A stretch of 64,000 nt of DNA. Source: JAQBVV01 sp965249205 (lineage in GTDB: Bacteria; Acidobacteriota; Vicinamibacteria; Vicinamibacterales; UBA2999). Positions 53,896 to 63,699 of this stretch are shown here, piece after piece. Below the pieces are notes generated by a model, which did not search any database, was not told the DNA's origin, and was given only the letters and a program-made list of their open reading frames with translations. The translations under genes and the position numbers were made by a program. Within the stretch, counting starts at the first letter, position 1; every line of letters begins with the position of its first letter. The stretch covers positions 1,364,001 to 1,428,000 of the forward strand of contig CBDFLL010000005.1 of assembly GCA_965249205.1 (NCBI GenBank). The letters are read 5' to 3'.

Positions 53896-55620
53896 TTAGC
53901 GGACGACGCTGAAGATCGCGTCGCGATGCACGTTGCCGAGGGGCCGGCCGAGCCGGAAGCGCGCGAGGCCGTCATCGCCGACCGGTAACTCCATCTCCTC
54001 CCAGGCCCCCATGTCGCCGCGCACGATCAGGTTTCCACCCCTCAGCCGCTCACCCTCTGCGTCGATGCGTTCGCCAATCATCATGTTCGGAAAGCCCTGA
54101 TAGGTCACGACACCCGAGCCGGTGAGGCCGATCGCCAACGCAGAGACCATTCCCGGGAGCGTCAACGTCTCACCGGGCTGCCCGCGTACGGCGAAGTAGC
54201 GTTGCTCCTTGAACAGGTGGTCGACGAAAGAGTAGGTGCCGGCTTCGAGAATCTCGATGTCAGCGACCCCCTCGCCGCCGCGCACGCGTACCGCGTCGCG
54301 GGGAAAGCCGGCCACATCGTCCTGCTGGAGCACGAATTCCGTGCTGGACTGCACGGCGGTCGTGACACCCTCAGTCAGATCAGCAGCGTTCGGGGCATCG
54401 AAATAGGTGCCTCCACCAGCCTCGGCCAACGCCGTGAGTACCTCGGCCTCATCAGGCGTGACACCAAGGCCGACGGTGTGCAGGACCAGCTGCAACCCCG
54501 ACGCGCGAAGTTGCGCCGCCACCGCCTCAGGGTCCCCGCCGCACGACTCAACGCCGTCGCTGACGAGCAGAATGACCGCGGCGCCACCCTCGGCGCGCAG
54601 ATCGGCACCGGCGTCTTCGAGGCTCCGGGCGATCGGCGTCTGGCCGCGCGGGGTTAGCAGGTTGGCTTGCCTGACGACCTCCGGCGCGTTTCCAGCGACG
54701 GGCGCGAGCAGCCGTTCGGTGTCCACACACCCTTCGACCTGGTCCTCGAAGCTGACGCGATGGCCGTAGGCGCGCAGGCCCACGGGCAGGTCAGCGGGGA
54801 AATCGGCGAGCGCCCCGCCCAGCGCCTCACGCGCCAGCTCGATCTTGGCCCGGCCGTCCACCTGCCCCCACATGCTGTTGGAGACGTCGAGAATAACCTC
54901 AAGGCGACTGGGTGCGGCGCCCGCTCCACCGGCGGCGAGCGCCGCACCAGGCGGCGCCTGGTCGTCGCCGGGGACGGCGATGTCGGTGGCTTCGTCGAAC
55001 GACGTTTCGTCAAAGGCCCGTGCATACGTGCCGTTGGTGACCAGCGCGATACCAGCCAACTGGTGCGAAACCGCCTCACCCAGACTGATCGTATGAATGC
55101 GAATGTCGCCGGCCTCCTCCCGCGCCACACCCACGGGGTCCTCCCCGCAGGTCTCCTCGCCGTCACCAACGATCAACATCTCGCGCCGGACCGCGTTCAC
55201 CCGTCGCAAGTCCGCCAGCGCTTCGCGCATCGAGTACACAAGCGGTGTGGCGCCGTCCCACCGGACGCCGTCAAGCGCTGTCTCCCAGTCGGACATCACG
55301 AAGGGCGCAAATGCCACCGCGTCCTGGGACGCTGCGCATTCGTCGTCGGACGCCCCCTGACCAAGCAGTCGAAGGCCTGTGAGCACGCCCTCTGGCAGCA
55401 TCTCGAATGTGCGTAATAACCCCCGTCGCGCGAGGTCACGCTTGACTCCGCCAGGGACCTCCTCATTCATGCTGCCAGACACATCGAGCACAACGAGCAG
55501 GGCACGGTCGGCAGGCTCGCTGTCCTGCGCGACCAGCGGGGATCCGACAGCGGCCATTCCGATCACGAGGGCCACGCCGAAGAGTCGCCGCACGCTGGCG
55601 GCCGGGTGATAAAGCGTCAT
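53896..55620 (-). CDS. Secreted protein with two von Willebrand factor A domains
   Basis: 574 residues with a signal peptide (FGVALVIGMAAVGSPLVAQ). The first VWA (about 35-205) has MIDAS DVSGSMNEE. The second (about 235-420) has MIDAS DVSNSMWG, TPIARSLEDA and VSDGVESCGGDP. A C-terminal beta-rich region (about 440-574) includes GTYSFVDHLFKEQRYFAVRG. The ATG overlaps the stop of the putative protease gene upstream (TGATG), so the two are made together and probably interact outside the inner membrane. Confidence 0.88.
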   Translation of the reverse strand: MTLYHPAASVRRLFGVALVIGMAAVGSPLVAQDSEPADRALLVVLDVSGSMNEEVPGGVKRDLARRGLLRTFEMLPEGVLTGLRLLGQGASDDECAASQDAVAFAPFVMSDWETALDGVRWDGATPLVYSMREALADLRRVNAVRREMLIVGDGEETCGEDPVGVAREEAGDIRIHTISLGEAVSHQLAGIALVTNGTYARAFDETSFDEATDIAVPGDDQAPPGAALAAGGAGAAPSRLEVILDVSNSMWGQVDGRAKIELAREALGGALADFPADLPVGLRAYGHRVSFEDQVEGCVDTERLLAPVAGNAPEVVRQANLLTPRGQTPIARSLEDAGADLRAEGGAAVILLVSDGVESCGGDPEAVAAQLRASGLQLVLHTVGLGVTPDEAEVLTALAEAGGGTYFDAPNAADLTEGVTTAVQSSTEFVLQQDDVAGFPRDAVRVRGGEGVADIEILEAGTYSFVDHLFKEQRYFAVRGQPGETLTLPGMVSALAIGLTGSGVVTYQGFPNMMIGERIDAEGERLRGGNLIVRGDMGAWEEMELPVGDDGLARFRLGRPLGNVHRDAIFSVVR

Positions 55621-57524
55621 CAGTTACTCTCCAGCCGGAACCAGACCAGATCGAGCACAGTCGTCTGCCTGCCAAGCCAGTCTTCCATCGGCACGAAGAA
55701 CGCGTAGCCCTTGGTTTGGATGGACGTGTTGTTAACGACGAGCGCGAAGCCACCACTGGAGATCCGCGTCATTCTGGTCAGCTCGATATTGCCGTCGGTG
55801 TTGGTCGGCTGCCAGGTGAGCAGGTTACGCCGCTTCAGACCCTGGAGATTCTGGTACGGCGTCAGCCAGCCGAGCGTGTCGTCGAACCGGTGAAACCCGA
55901 CGGGACTGTAGTACGGAGGACGCGCGAAGATCTGGAACATCGCCTGCGCCGTGGAGGTCGACCCGAGCACGACGAATCGGGAGCCCTCCTCGGCGTTGAT
56001 GATGTTGGACTCCTGATTGATGCCGCCCGCCTTCAGGCCCTGCGTGTAGTCGCCGTCAGCGAGCGAGAATCCGTCCTCGTTGGCCGGGTCGGCGCCCTGC
56101 ACGCACGCGTCGTAGTCAGCCTCGACGATCAGGTCCAGGCCGCGAAGGAAGTTCAGCTTGGCGAACGCCAGCAACTGCGGGCGCGGCACCTCGTCGGTCA
56201 ACCCAGAGAACTGCTGGCAGACACTGTGCGAGGCAAAAGGCTGATCCTCGTCGTAGAACATCTCAACATACGTCGCGACATCCTCGAACACCGACTTCGA
56301 GCCATAGCCCCGTTTAAAACCCGCCGCAACGGCTCCCGCGTCGCCCGGATACGCGCACTGCCAGTTGTCGCCCTCGTAGCTGCCGTATCCGCCGTACGCC
56401 ACCTGGGCGCTCGCCTGCATCTGACTCCAGCTTCCACTCATGACGCCGTCGAGGTGTCCGAGGTTGTCGCGCATGTCGTTGACATGTGTCACGACGTCAG
56501 GCGGCAACCGTTCCTCCACCACGTGGCTGGCATTGTCCATGAGCCGGTTGAAGGCATGCACCGACTCGTGGGCCAGACCCTTGCGGATCACGTCGGGGCC
56601 CACGATATAGAGGTCCCCTCCAATCGAGTCCCGAAAATTGACGACGATCTGGTTGCCCACCGCCGAGGCGCCCCGCTGTACTTCGACAGGTGGACCAGAG
56701 CAGGCGGGAAGGCTGAAGATGCCGGCGTTCGGGTACTCGACCAGGGCAACGCTGGCTATCGATCCAAGCAGCAGCGGACTCCGATCACCAAGCTCGGACA
56801 ACGCATCGAGCAGAGCATCGGCAATGTAGGGAGCCACGGCATTGGCCGCGTCGATCGGAATGACTTCCTCGACGCTCCCCTGATGGGGTACCGACAGATC
56901 GGCAAGGCTGGATCCGAAGAGAATGTGCGGAAACTGGGCCTCCAGATCGGCAAGCGAGGCCGCCTCGAGCCGTGGTTCGATCACCGACAGCCACGCGGCG
57001 ATCATGCCCGGTGAGTCGGCGCTCTCGCGCATTGCGAGGCCGTCTACCGCCGCGGTGTCCAGGGATGCCACCACCCCGCCGTTGGTATCGAGAATCCGCA
57101 CGGCTGTCGCGCCCTGCTCGAACGGGAGAAACACAATCACCGATTGGCGTGGGAGTTCGATCTCTCGCGCCATGACCATCGCGCCCTCGGCGTCCCGGTA
57201 CTCGTCGATCTCGTGCGTGGGAAAAGCGAACGGCGACGCCGAGAGCACGCCATCGCTGCCGTCCAGGACGGCGTAATAACCGCCCATCCCGGTCAACGGG
57301 CGGACCGCTGTCTCGATCGCCATGACTCGGGTGATATCGACCGCGCCGGTGGCCGCGTCGCGGGACAGGGCCAGTCTCAGGTACGGCTGGGTCGGCTCGC
57401 TCGTGACGGGCGCGGCATTGTCGGCATCGTCGGGACCGTCCGGGCCACTCAGGAACCACACACCCGCGAGCGCCAGAATCGCGAGTACACCCGCTCCGAC
57501 GAAGGCACGGAATCTCCTAGGCAT
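55620..57524 (-). CDS. Membrane-anchored putative zinc metallopeptidase, unknown family
   Basis: 634 residues from ATG57524 with an AGGAG site. A single N-terminal TM (AFVGAGVLAILALAGVWFL) leaves the rest periplasmic. Near the middle GLAHESVHAFNRL contains HExxH (about residue 320), and a downstream acidic EMFYDEDQ could supply the third ligand. C-terminal about 100 residues are beta-rich. No known family fits. Coupled to the double-VWA protein, so substrate or cofactor capture by the VWA protein is possible. Confidence 0.65.
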   Translation of the reverse strand: MPRRFRAFVGAGVLAILALAGVWFLSGPDGPDDADNAAPVTSEPTQPYLRLALSRDAATGAVDITRVMAIETAVRPLTGMGGYYAVLDGSDGVLSASPFAFPTHEIDEYRDAEGAMVMAREIELPRQSVIVFLPFEQGATAVRILDTNGGVVASLDTAAVDGLAMRESADSPGMIAAWLSVIEPRLEAASLADLEAQFPHILFGSSLADLSVPHQGSVEEVIPIDAANAVAPYIADALLDALSELGDRSPLLLGSIASVALVEYPNAGIFSLPACSGPPVEVQRGASAVGNQIVVNFRDSIGGDLYIVGPDVIRKGLAHESVHAFNRLMDNASHVVEERLPPDVVTHVNDMRDNLGHLDGVMSGSWSQMQASAQVAYGGYGSYEGDNWQCAYPGDAGAVAAGFKRGYGSKSVFEDVATYVEMFYDEDQPFASHSVCQQFSGLTDEVPRPQLLAFAKLNFLRGLDLIVEADYDACVQGADPANEDGFSLADGDYTQGLKAGGINQESNIINAEEGSRFVVLGSTSTAQAMFQIFARPPYYSPVGFHRFDDTLGWLTPYQNLQGLKRRNLLTWQPTNTDGNIELTRMTRISSGGFALVVNNTSIQTKGYAFFVPMEDWLGRQTTVLDLVWFRLESN

Positions 57525-57610
57525 TTGTCCGGCTCCTGTGGATGACGTCCCGGTTGCTGCCATGCCCAGCCCCTGTCGCCGCATTCTATGGATCGCGGGG
57601 GGCCGCAGGA

Positions 57611-58732
57611 CTACGCGATCGTGACTTCCTTGGCGAGATAGACGTCCTGGATCGCGTTGAGCAACGCGACACCTTCGCGCATCGGCCGCTGAAACGCCTT
57701 CCGTCCAGAGATCAAGCCCGTGCCGCCCGCGCGTTTGTTGATGACGGCCGTCGTGACAGCTTCCTTCAGGTCGCTCGCGCCCGAGGACGCGCCGCCTGAA
57801 TTGATCAAGCCAGAGCGACCCATGTAGCAGTTGGCGAGCTGATACCTGGTCAGGTCGATCGGATGATCCGAGGTCAGCTTCGAGTAGACGGCTTTGTGCG
57901 TCTTGCCGAACTTCAGCGCGTCGAACCCGCCGTTGGTCTCGGGAAGCTTCTGCTTGATGATGTCGGCCTGGATCGTGACGCCCAGGTGATTGGCCTGGCC
58001 CGTTAGATCGGCAGCCACGTGATAGTCGGCGTCCTTCGTCTTGAAGGCCGGATTGCGCAGATAGCACCAGAGCACCGTGAACATGCCCAGCTCGTGCGCC
58101 TGCTGGAACATCTCCGTCACCTCTTGAATCTGCCGCTTCGATTCTTTCGAGCCGAAGTAGATCGTCGCGCCGACACCTACCGCACCCATATCGAACGCCT
58201 GCGTGACGCTCGCGAATCGGATCTGATCGAAGGCATTCGGGTAGGAGATGAACTCGTTGTGGTTGAGCTTGACGATCAGCGGAATCCGGTGCGCGTAACG
58301 CCGCGCAACCGAGCCGAGCACTCCGAGTGTTGACGCGACGGCGTTACACCCGCCCTCGATCGCAAGCTTCACGATGTTTTCGGGGTCAAAGTATGCCGGG
58401 TTTGGCGCAAACGACGCGCCGGCCGAGTGCTCTATGCCTTGATCAACAGGCAGGATCGACACGTAGCCGGTGCCGGCCAGTCTGCCGCCGTTGAACAGTG
58501 TCTGGAGACTCGCCAGCACCCGCACGGGGCGATCAGAAGCCGAGTGGACCCTCTCGATGAAATCCGGTCCGGGCAGGAGGAGGTTCTGCCGGGGGATCGT
58601 CTTGCACCGGTGCTCGAGCAGACCCGCCGACTCCCCGAGAATCGACTCGATCCTTCCGAATGCGGAGCCAGTCTGGGCCGTGCTTGCTGGTTTGCCTGTT
58701 ACTTTTCGTGCTCGCGAGCGTGCTGTTGCCAC
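57611..58732 (-). CDS. Class I fructose-bisphosphate aldolase (DhnA/FbaB type)
   Basis: 373 residues from GTG58732, overlapping the thiI stop (TAGTG). Archaeal-type class I aldolase signatures: ILPVDQGIEHSAG, VKLNHNEFISYP, GAVGVGATIYFGS, SGLINSGGASSG. Glycolysis and gluconeogenesis in the cytoplasm, with a Schiff-base Lys expected in the TIM barrel. Last gene of the pduO-hpnCDE-thiI operon. Confidence 0.9.
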   Translation of the reverse strand: MATARSRARKVTGKPASTAQTGSAFGRIESILGESAGLLEHRCKTIPRQNLLLPGPDFIERVHSASDRPVRVLASLQTLFNGGRLAGTGYVSILPVDQGIEHSAGASFAPNPAYFDPENIVKLAIEGGCNAVASTLGVLGSVARRYAHRIPLIVKLNHNEFISYPNAFDQIRFASVTQAFDMGAVGVGATIYFGSKESKRQIQEVTEMFQQAHELGMFTVLWCYLRNPAFKTKDADYHVAADLTGQANHLGVTIQADIIKQKLPETNGGFDALKFGKTHKAVYSKLTSDHPIDLTRYQLANCYMGRSGLINSGGASSGASDLKEAVTTAVINKRAGGTGLISGRKAFQRPMREGVALLNAIQDVYLAKEVTIA

Positions 58733-59922
58733 TATGTAGTTACCTCGATTGCCGATCCTACCACTGGGTATTCAAAGTCTTCCACGACGGCCTCAGCAAC
58801 AGCGCGATCGACGAGCGCGTCGATCGGAAGCGCTGCTTCCGCCGCCTCGATGTGTGCCAGCCGTGCCTTGGTCTGCGGATTGCGCGGCGTGAACAGCGTG
58901 CAGCAGTCCTGGTCCGGAATAATGGAAATTGGGTAGCTTCCCAGCCGTATGGACTCAGCGGTTATTTCATCCTTGTCCATGCCGATCAGCGGCCGGAACA
59001 CCGGTAGCCTGACGACGTCTTCGACCACCGCGAGGTTCTCAAGCGTCTGCGATGCCACCTGACCGACCACGTCGCCGGTCACGAGCGCCTGCACGCCTCG
59101 CGCCAGGCCCATGCGCTCGGCGATCCGCATCATCAGCCGGCGATACACGATGACGCGCATCGGACCCGGCACCGCGAGCACAACCTGCTGCTGGATCTCG
59201 CCGAACGCAACGAGGAACAGCCGCGACCGCTGCTGCCACTGAGTCAGCAGCGTCACCAGCTCCCGCGCTTTCTCCTGCGACGCGCGCGACAGAATCGGAT
59301 AGCTGTGGAAGTGCACGAACGTCACCGCACAGCCACGCTTCATCATGCGGTGAGCGGCCACAGGCGAATCGATCCCGCCCGACAGAAGGCATGCGACGCG
59401 TCCGGCGGTCCCTGTCGGCAGCCCGCCGGCGCCCCGCTCCTTGCCGAAACAGTAGAACGCTTCGTCCGACAGTAACTCCACATGCACGACGAGCTCGGGG
59501 TTGCTGAGGTCGACCTTCCAGCCGCGCGCCTCCTGGATGCGCCCACCGACCTCCCGCTCGACCTGCGGCGATGTGAGGTGGAAGCGTTTGTCGGCCCGCT
59601 TTGCCGACACCCGGAAGCTACTGCACGTCCGATCTCCGAGATCCCCCAAGATGGCGGCGGTCAATGCGTCGACATCCAGCGGCGTCCGGCCCGCGTACGA
59701 AAAGTTGGCGATACCAAACGTGCGTCGGACGCGTGCGCCCACTTCTTCCGGTGTCGAGCCCGGACCGACCACGATCTCGATGCGACCCATCAAGGAACGC
59801 ACGGCCTTCACGTCAAGGTCTGACACCGCGCTGCGCAGGTTCCGCACGAGCCGGCCCATGAACCACGGACGGTTCTTCCCCTTGAGCGCAATCTCCTTGT
59901 AGTGGACAACGATTGAATTCAT
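58732..59922 (-). CDS. thiI: tRNA 4-thiouridine synthase ThiI (no rhodanese domain)
   Basis: 396 residues. N-terminal ferredoxin-like/THUMP part (about 1-165, KEIALKGKNRPWFMGRL, then FRVSAKRADKRF). The PP-loop is CLLSGGIDSPVAAHRMMKRG (about 180-200), with HFHSYP and KARELV after it. The Cys of CTLFTPRNPQTK may be the catalytic one. The E. coli C-terminal rhodanese domain is absent, as in many bacteria. Adds sulfur to tRNA U8 and may serve thiamine synthesis. Confidence 0.93.
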   Translation of the reverse strand: MNSIVVHYKEIALKGKNRPWFMGRLVRNLRSAVSDLDVKAVRSLMGRIEIVVGPGSTPEEVGARVRRTFGIANFSYAGRTPLDVDALTAAILGDLGDRTCSSFRVSAKRADKRFHLTSPQVEREVGGRIQEARGWKVDLSNPELVVHVELLSDEAFYCFGKERGAGGLPTGTAGRVACLLSGGIDSPVAAHRMMKRGCAVTFVHFHSYPILSRASQEKARELVTLLTQWQQRSRLFLVAFGEIQQQVVLAVPGPMRVIVYRRLMMRIAERMGLARGVQALVTGDVVGQVASQTLENLAVVEDVVRLPVFRPLIGMDKDEITAESIRLGSYPISIIPDQDCCTLFTPRNPQTKARLAHIEAAEAALPIDALVDRAVAEAVVEDFEYPVVGSAIEVTT

Positions 59923-59928
59923 AAACCT

Positions 59929-61272
59929 TCAGACACCCGCTAGGGTGGCCGCCATGTGCCCGCTCATGACGGCACCTTCGATCGTAGCCGGCAGGCCTGT
60001 GGCGATCCAGTCGCCCGCCAGAAACAATCCCGACACGCCGGTCCGCGTGGAGGGACGTGGCGGCTGTCCTGGTGCAACGGAGAACGACGCCCGCTTCTCG
60101 CGAACGACGACGCCGCGGACCAGCGCCGCCGATCGAGCGGCGGGCAACGCGTCGCGCACCTCGCTCGCCGCCAGCTCGATCAGCTCCTCGTTGCTTCTGG
60201 ACACGACGTCCTCAGCGCCGCTCGACACGAGCGACAGATGCGACGCCTGCTCGCCGAAGACCGCCCGCTTGTCGAACACCCACTGCAGCGTCCGGCCGGG
60301 CAGTCCCACCAGTGTCTGCTCCGTCACGACCCGGTCGAACCAGAGGTTCACCGTCACGATCGGCGACGCCCCGGTCTTCGCCGCCGCGTGCAGGATCGGT
60401 TGCAACACGGCTGGCCGCTCGGCAAACACATCAGGGAGCGCATGCCATGGCACGGCGCAAATGACCGAGCGGGCGGTCATGCGCTCACCGCGAACCGTCA
60501 CCTGCGGCGCTGCCTGAGTGGAAGCCGTCGAAGTGGTCTCAGCCGAGCACTCTATTCTCGCCGCAGCGCTGGTCCTGACGGACCCACCGCGTTGCTCGAT
60601 GTACTCGCGAGCGGGGTGCGCGTACACCTCGTCAAGCGGCTTGACGGGCAACGCCAGTGCCGCTCCGCGCGGATCGCCGCTGAACATCTGCTCGAGCACA
60701 CTGAGGAAGGACGCGGCTGCGGCACTGTCAATTGATTGATTCAGCGCAGCCACTGCGAGCGGCTCCCAGAGCAGTTCAATCAGCCGCGACGTTTGCCCGT
60801 ATCGAAGCAGCCACTGGCGCACGGTTTCGGCGTCACTCGGCGACGGACTACTCCCTGGGCCTCGGATCGCACCGCGCATGCGCAACACGGCCACTCGGTC
60901 TCTCCAGCCAAGCGCGCTCCAGCTCACGACGCCGACCAGCAGATGAAACGGCGACGGCAACGCGGGGCATGCCAAACGCGACCAGCGCCCGTCCCGGTCG
61001 ATGATGTCCACCGTCAGCCGACTCTGCAAACGTACGTTGGATTCGGCGCCGATCCGCCGAAGAAAACGGAACGTCTCGTCATAGCAGCCGAACAGAACGT
61101 GCTGCCCGTTGTCCACGCGCTCGCCTGTCGAAGGATCGGTGAAGGCCGTCGCGCGCCCGCCGAGAGTCGGTCGCGCCTCAAGCACCAGCACGCGCGCACC
61201 TCGTTCAGCCAGTGCGGTAGCCGCGCTCAGCCCGGCAAAGCCGGCGCCGATTACGATCGCATCTGGGGTCAC
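59929..61272 (-). CDS. hpnE: Hydroxysqualene dehydroxylase HpnE
   Basis: 447 residues from GTG61272, overlapping the hpnD stop (GTGA). FAD-binding IVIGAGFAGLSAATALAERG, VLEARPTLGGRATAF, NGQHVLFGCYDETFRFLRRI (an HpnE hallmark) and C-terminal LFLAGDWIATGLPATIEGAV. Converts hydroxysqualene to squalene, the third step from farnesyl diphosphate. Forms an operon with hpnC and hpnD. Confidence 0.92.
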   Translation of the reverse strand: MTPDAIVIGAGFAGLSAATALAERGARVLVLEARPTLGGRATAFTDPSTGERVDNGQHVLFGCYDETFRFLRRIGAESNVRLQSRLTVDIIDRDGRWSRLACPALPSPFHLLVGVVSWSALGWRDRVAVLRMRGAIRGPGSSPSPSDAETVRQWLLRYGQTSRLIELLWEPLAVAALNQSIDSAAAASFLSVLEQMFSGDPRGAALALPVKPLDEVYAHPAREYIEQRGGSVRTSAAARIECSAETTSTASTQAAPQVTVRGERMTARSVICAVPWHALPDVFAERPAVLQPILHAAAKTGASPIVTVNLWFDRVVTEQTLVGLPGRTLQWVFDKRAVFGEQASHLSLVSSGAEDVVSRSNEELIELAASEVRDALPAARSAALVRGVVVREKRASFSVAPGQPPRPSTRTGVSGLFLAGDWIATGLPATIEGAVMSGHMAATLAGV

Positions 61273-62222
61273 GCCTGGGCTTTCGGCGCTGGGCCTCGAG
61301 CCTCGGGCTTTCCGCGTTTGGACCTGAGCCTTGAGGGAACGGTTCGAGCCCAGATCCGGAGGGCGATCATCGCGCGGTGCGGGCGAGGCACACGGATGCG
61401 GCGACTGAACACGTCGTACCCAGCTCGCTCGATGCGCTGAAGGATCCCGAAATAGACGCCGCCCATGATTTCGGCGGCCACGAGGCTGCGTGCGTCCATG
61501 CTCGGCATGTCAGCCGCCGCGCGCTCGTAGTATGCCCTCGCCCGCTGGCACTCGAACCGAAGTAGCTCCCGAACAGCCGGAGTCACCTTGCCCAGCTTCA
61601 GCGCCTCCTCGGTGACTCCGAATCGGTCAAGATCCTCCGCTGGCAAATACACGCGTCCCTGCTGCAGGTCCGCCGCCACATCCCGAATGATGTTGGTCAA
61701 CTGCAACGCCATACCGAGGTTCACCGCGTACGTACGCGAGGCCGGATCCCGGTACCCGAAAATCTCAATACAGATGAGGCCGACGGTCGAGGCGACGTGT
61801 CGGCAGTATTCCGCGAGCGCCTCGAAGGTGGGGTACCGGGCGTGCTCAAGGTCCATCGCCACACCGTCGATCAAGTCTTCAAATGGTGCGCGCGGCAGGT
61901 TGAACTCCCGAATGTAGGGCTGCAGCGTCTTGCCCTGGCTGGTCTTCGGACCGCCGTCGCTGCTGTCGCCCCCGCCGGATCCTGCTTCCGCACTGCCCGC
62001 ATAGCAGGCCTCAAGTTCGGCTCGCCACAGCGACAACTCAGCGGCCGCTCCAACCGGCACCGCTCCGACGGCCGTCTCGCCCGCCTCGTCCCCCTCGGTG
62101 TCCGCCGCTTCGTCCACGGCGTCGTCAACAGCGCGACAAAAGTCCCAGACAGCGATGATGGCGCGGCGCTTCCTCGCGGGCAGCACGAGAAACGAATAGT
62201 AGAAACTGGTGTCCCGACTCAT
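61269..62222 (-). CDS. hpnD: Presqualene diphosphate synthase HpnD
   Basis: 317 residues from ATG62222 (ATGA overlap with hpnC). Trans-isoprenyl synthase with first Asp motif DFCRAVDDAVDEA, second IRDVAADLQQGRVYLP, and IEIFGYRD. Couples two farnesyl diphosphates to presqualene diphosphate. Between the first motif and the core is a low-complexity Gly/Ser/Ala insertion (about 50-100) not seen in typical HpnD. Confidence 0.9.
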   Translation of the reverse strand: MSRDTSFYYSFLVLPARKRRAIIAVWDFCRAVDDAVDEAADTEGDEAGETAVGAVPVGAAAELSLWRAELEACYAGSAEAGSGGGDSSDGGPKTSQGKTLQPYIREFNLPRAPFEDLIDGVAMDLEHARYPTFEALAEYCRHVASTVGLICIEIFGYRDPASRTYAVNLGMALQLTNIIRDVAADLQQGRVYLPAEDLDRFGVTEEALKLGKVTPAVRELLRFECQRARAYYERAAADMPSMDARSLVAAEIMGGVYFGILQRIERAGYDVFSRRIRVPRPHRAMIALRIWARTVPSRLRSKRGKPEARGPAPKAQA

Positions 62223-63160
62223 GACGAGCGGCGACCGTATGAGAGCGGCGCACGGTGAGTGATCCACGCGAGCATCCTCCAGGCGAACCAGGGCGCGTCG
62301 AGGGCGCCAAGGGCCGGCCGCCGCCTGGCCACGTCGAAGTTCACGCGCGCAAGGCGATCGAGCACGCGCGTGCCTCCCAGCCAGGTTGCCCGAAGCTCGT
62401 ATCGCAACCGGCCCCGCAGAGCGTCGCATAGCGGTCTGCCCTCCTCGAAGAGGTCGCGCGTTCGAAGCGCGGCCGCCGACAACGCGCGCTGCCAGGGAGG
62501 CGTGATTCGATTCTCGGCAAGATCCTCTTCCCGCACGTCGTGCAGTTGCCGCTCTTCAAGGGGCAGATACACACGGCCGCGCTCGTAATCCTTCGCCACG
62601 TCCTGCCAGAAATTGGTAAGCTGCAGCGCCGTGCAGATGTCGTCAGACCACGCGTCGAGCTGAGCGTCGGCCTTTCCGGATATACGCAACACGAGGCGCC
62701 CCACCGGATTCGCCGATCGGCGGCAGTAGTCCAGCAGCTCCGCCCACGTGTTGTAGCGAGTCACGTCCAGGTCCTGCCGAAACGCGCTCAACAGATCTTC
62801 AAACAGGCCGACCGGAAGCGAACACTCGCGAATGGTTCCGCCGAGCGCGACGAAGATGTCCACGGTGTTCGAGGGCTCACCGACCCTGGGCGGCGCGCCC
62901 GGCTCATTGGTCGATACGGCTTGCCTGAGCCGATACGCCCAGCCGTCCAGCAGCTGCTGCCGCTCCTGGACGGTCCAGTCCCCTTCGTCCGCGAAATCGT
63001 CAGCAGCGCGAGCAAACGCGTACACCGCCGCCACATGCCGTCTGGAACGGCGCGGCAGGAGCAGCGACGCCACAGGAAAATTCTCGTAGTGGTGCCGTGC
63101 GTCGCGCGCGCAGGAGGCGTAGGCGTGCTCCTCCGCTGCACCGTCTCTCCGGACTACCAC
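62219..63160 (-). CDS. hpnC: Hydroxysqualene synthase HpnC
   Basis: 313 residues from GTG63160, overlapping the pduO stop by 7 nt. ENFPVASLLLPRRSRRHVAA, first Asp motif AADDFADEGDW, second WQDVAKDYERGRVYLP and YNTWAELLDYCRRSANPVGR are diagnostic for HpnC. Converts presqualene diphosphate to hydroxysqualene. An earlier open frame exists upstream but is antisense-like. Confidence 0.9.
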   Translation of the reverse strand: MVVRRDGAAEEHAYASCARDARHHYENFPVASLLLPRRSRRHVAAVYAFARAADDFADEGDWTVQERQQLLDGWAYRLRQAVSTNEPGAPPRVGEPSNTVDIFVALGGTIRECSLPVGLFEDLLSAFRQDLDVTRYNTWAELLDYCRRSANPVGRLVLRISGKADAQLDAWSDDICTALQLTNFWQDVAKDYERGRVYLPLEERQLHDVREEDLAENRITPPWQRALSAAALRTRDLFEEGRPLCDALRGRLRYELRATWLGGTRVLDRLARVNFDVARRRPALGALDAPWFAWRMLAWITHRAPLSYGRRSS

Positions 63161-63693
63161 TCCACTTCCGGTTCGCCCGCACGATGGTTCACCGCCCGCG
63201 CCATCACAAACAACAGATCCGACAGGCGGTTCAGATAGATGACGAGAACCGGATCCACGGCGTCCGATCCGAGCGCGATGACACGACGCTCCGCCCGCCG
63301 GCACACCGTGCGCGCCAGATGCAGCAGGGCCCCCCCGGTCGACCCGCCGGGCAGGATGAAGCTGCGCAGCGGTGGCGTCTCGGTTTCGGCCCGGTCGATC
63401 AGCTGTTCGAGCCGCTCCACGGCCTGCGCAGTGATCGCCGTCTTCGTGACCCTCGGAGCGATCCGAGCGGATGGGTCGGCCAGGTGCGCGCCGAGCGCAA
63501 ACAGATCCTTCTGAATCAACTCCAGCGACGCAGCGACGTCGGTCCCGACGCCGGCGGCCCTCGCCGCTCCCAGACAGGCATTCAGCTCGTCCACTTCGCC
63601 GTACGCGTCGACGCGGGAATCGGCCTTCGAGACCCGCGTGTTGTCGAAAAGCGAGGTGTCGCCGCTGTCCCCAGTTTTTGTGTAGATCTTCAC
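63154..63693 (-). CDS. Cob(I)alamin adenosyltransferase, PduO type
   Basis: 179 residues from GTG63693. KIYTKTGDSGDTSLF, RVDAYGEVDELNACLG and FILPGGSTGGALLHLARTVC then RRAERRV are the PduO-family motifs for ATP and corrinoid binding. Makes adenosylcobalamin. Preceded by TATAAT 6 nt upstream and no ribosome site, so likely leaderless. First gene of the hpnCDE-thiI-aldolase operon. Confidence 0.92.
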   Translation of the reverse strand: MKIYTKTGDSGDTSLFDNTRVSKADSRVDAYGEVDELNACLGAARAAGVGTDVAASLELIQKDLFALGAHLADPSARIAPRVTKTAITAQAVERLEQLIDRAETETPPLRSFILPGGSTGGALLHLARTVCRRAERRVIALGSDAVDPVLVIYLNRLSDLLFVMARAVNHRAGEPEVEW

Positions 63694-63699
63694 GCGTGA

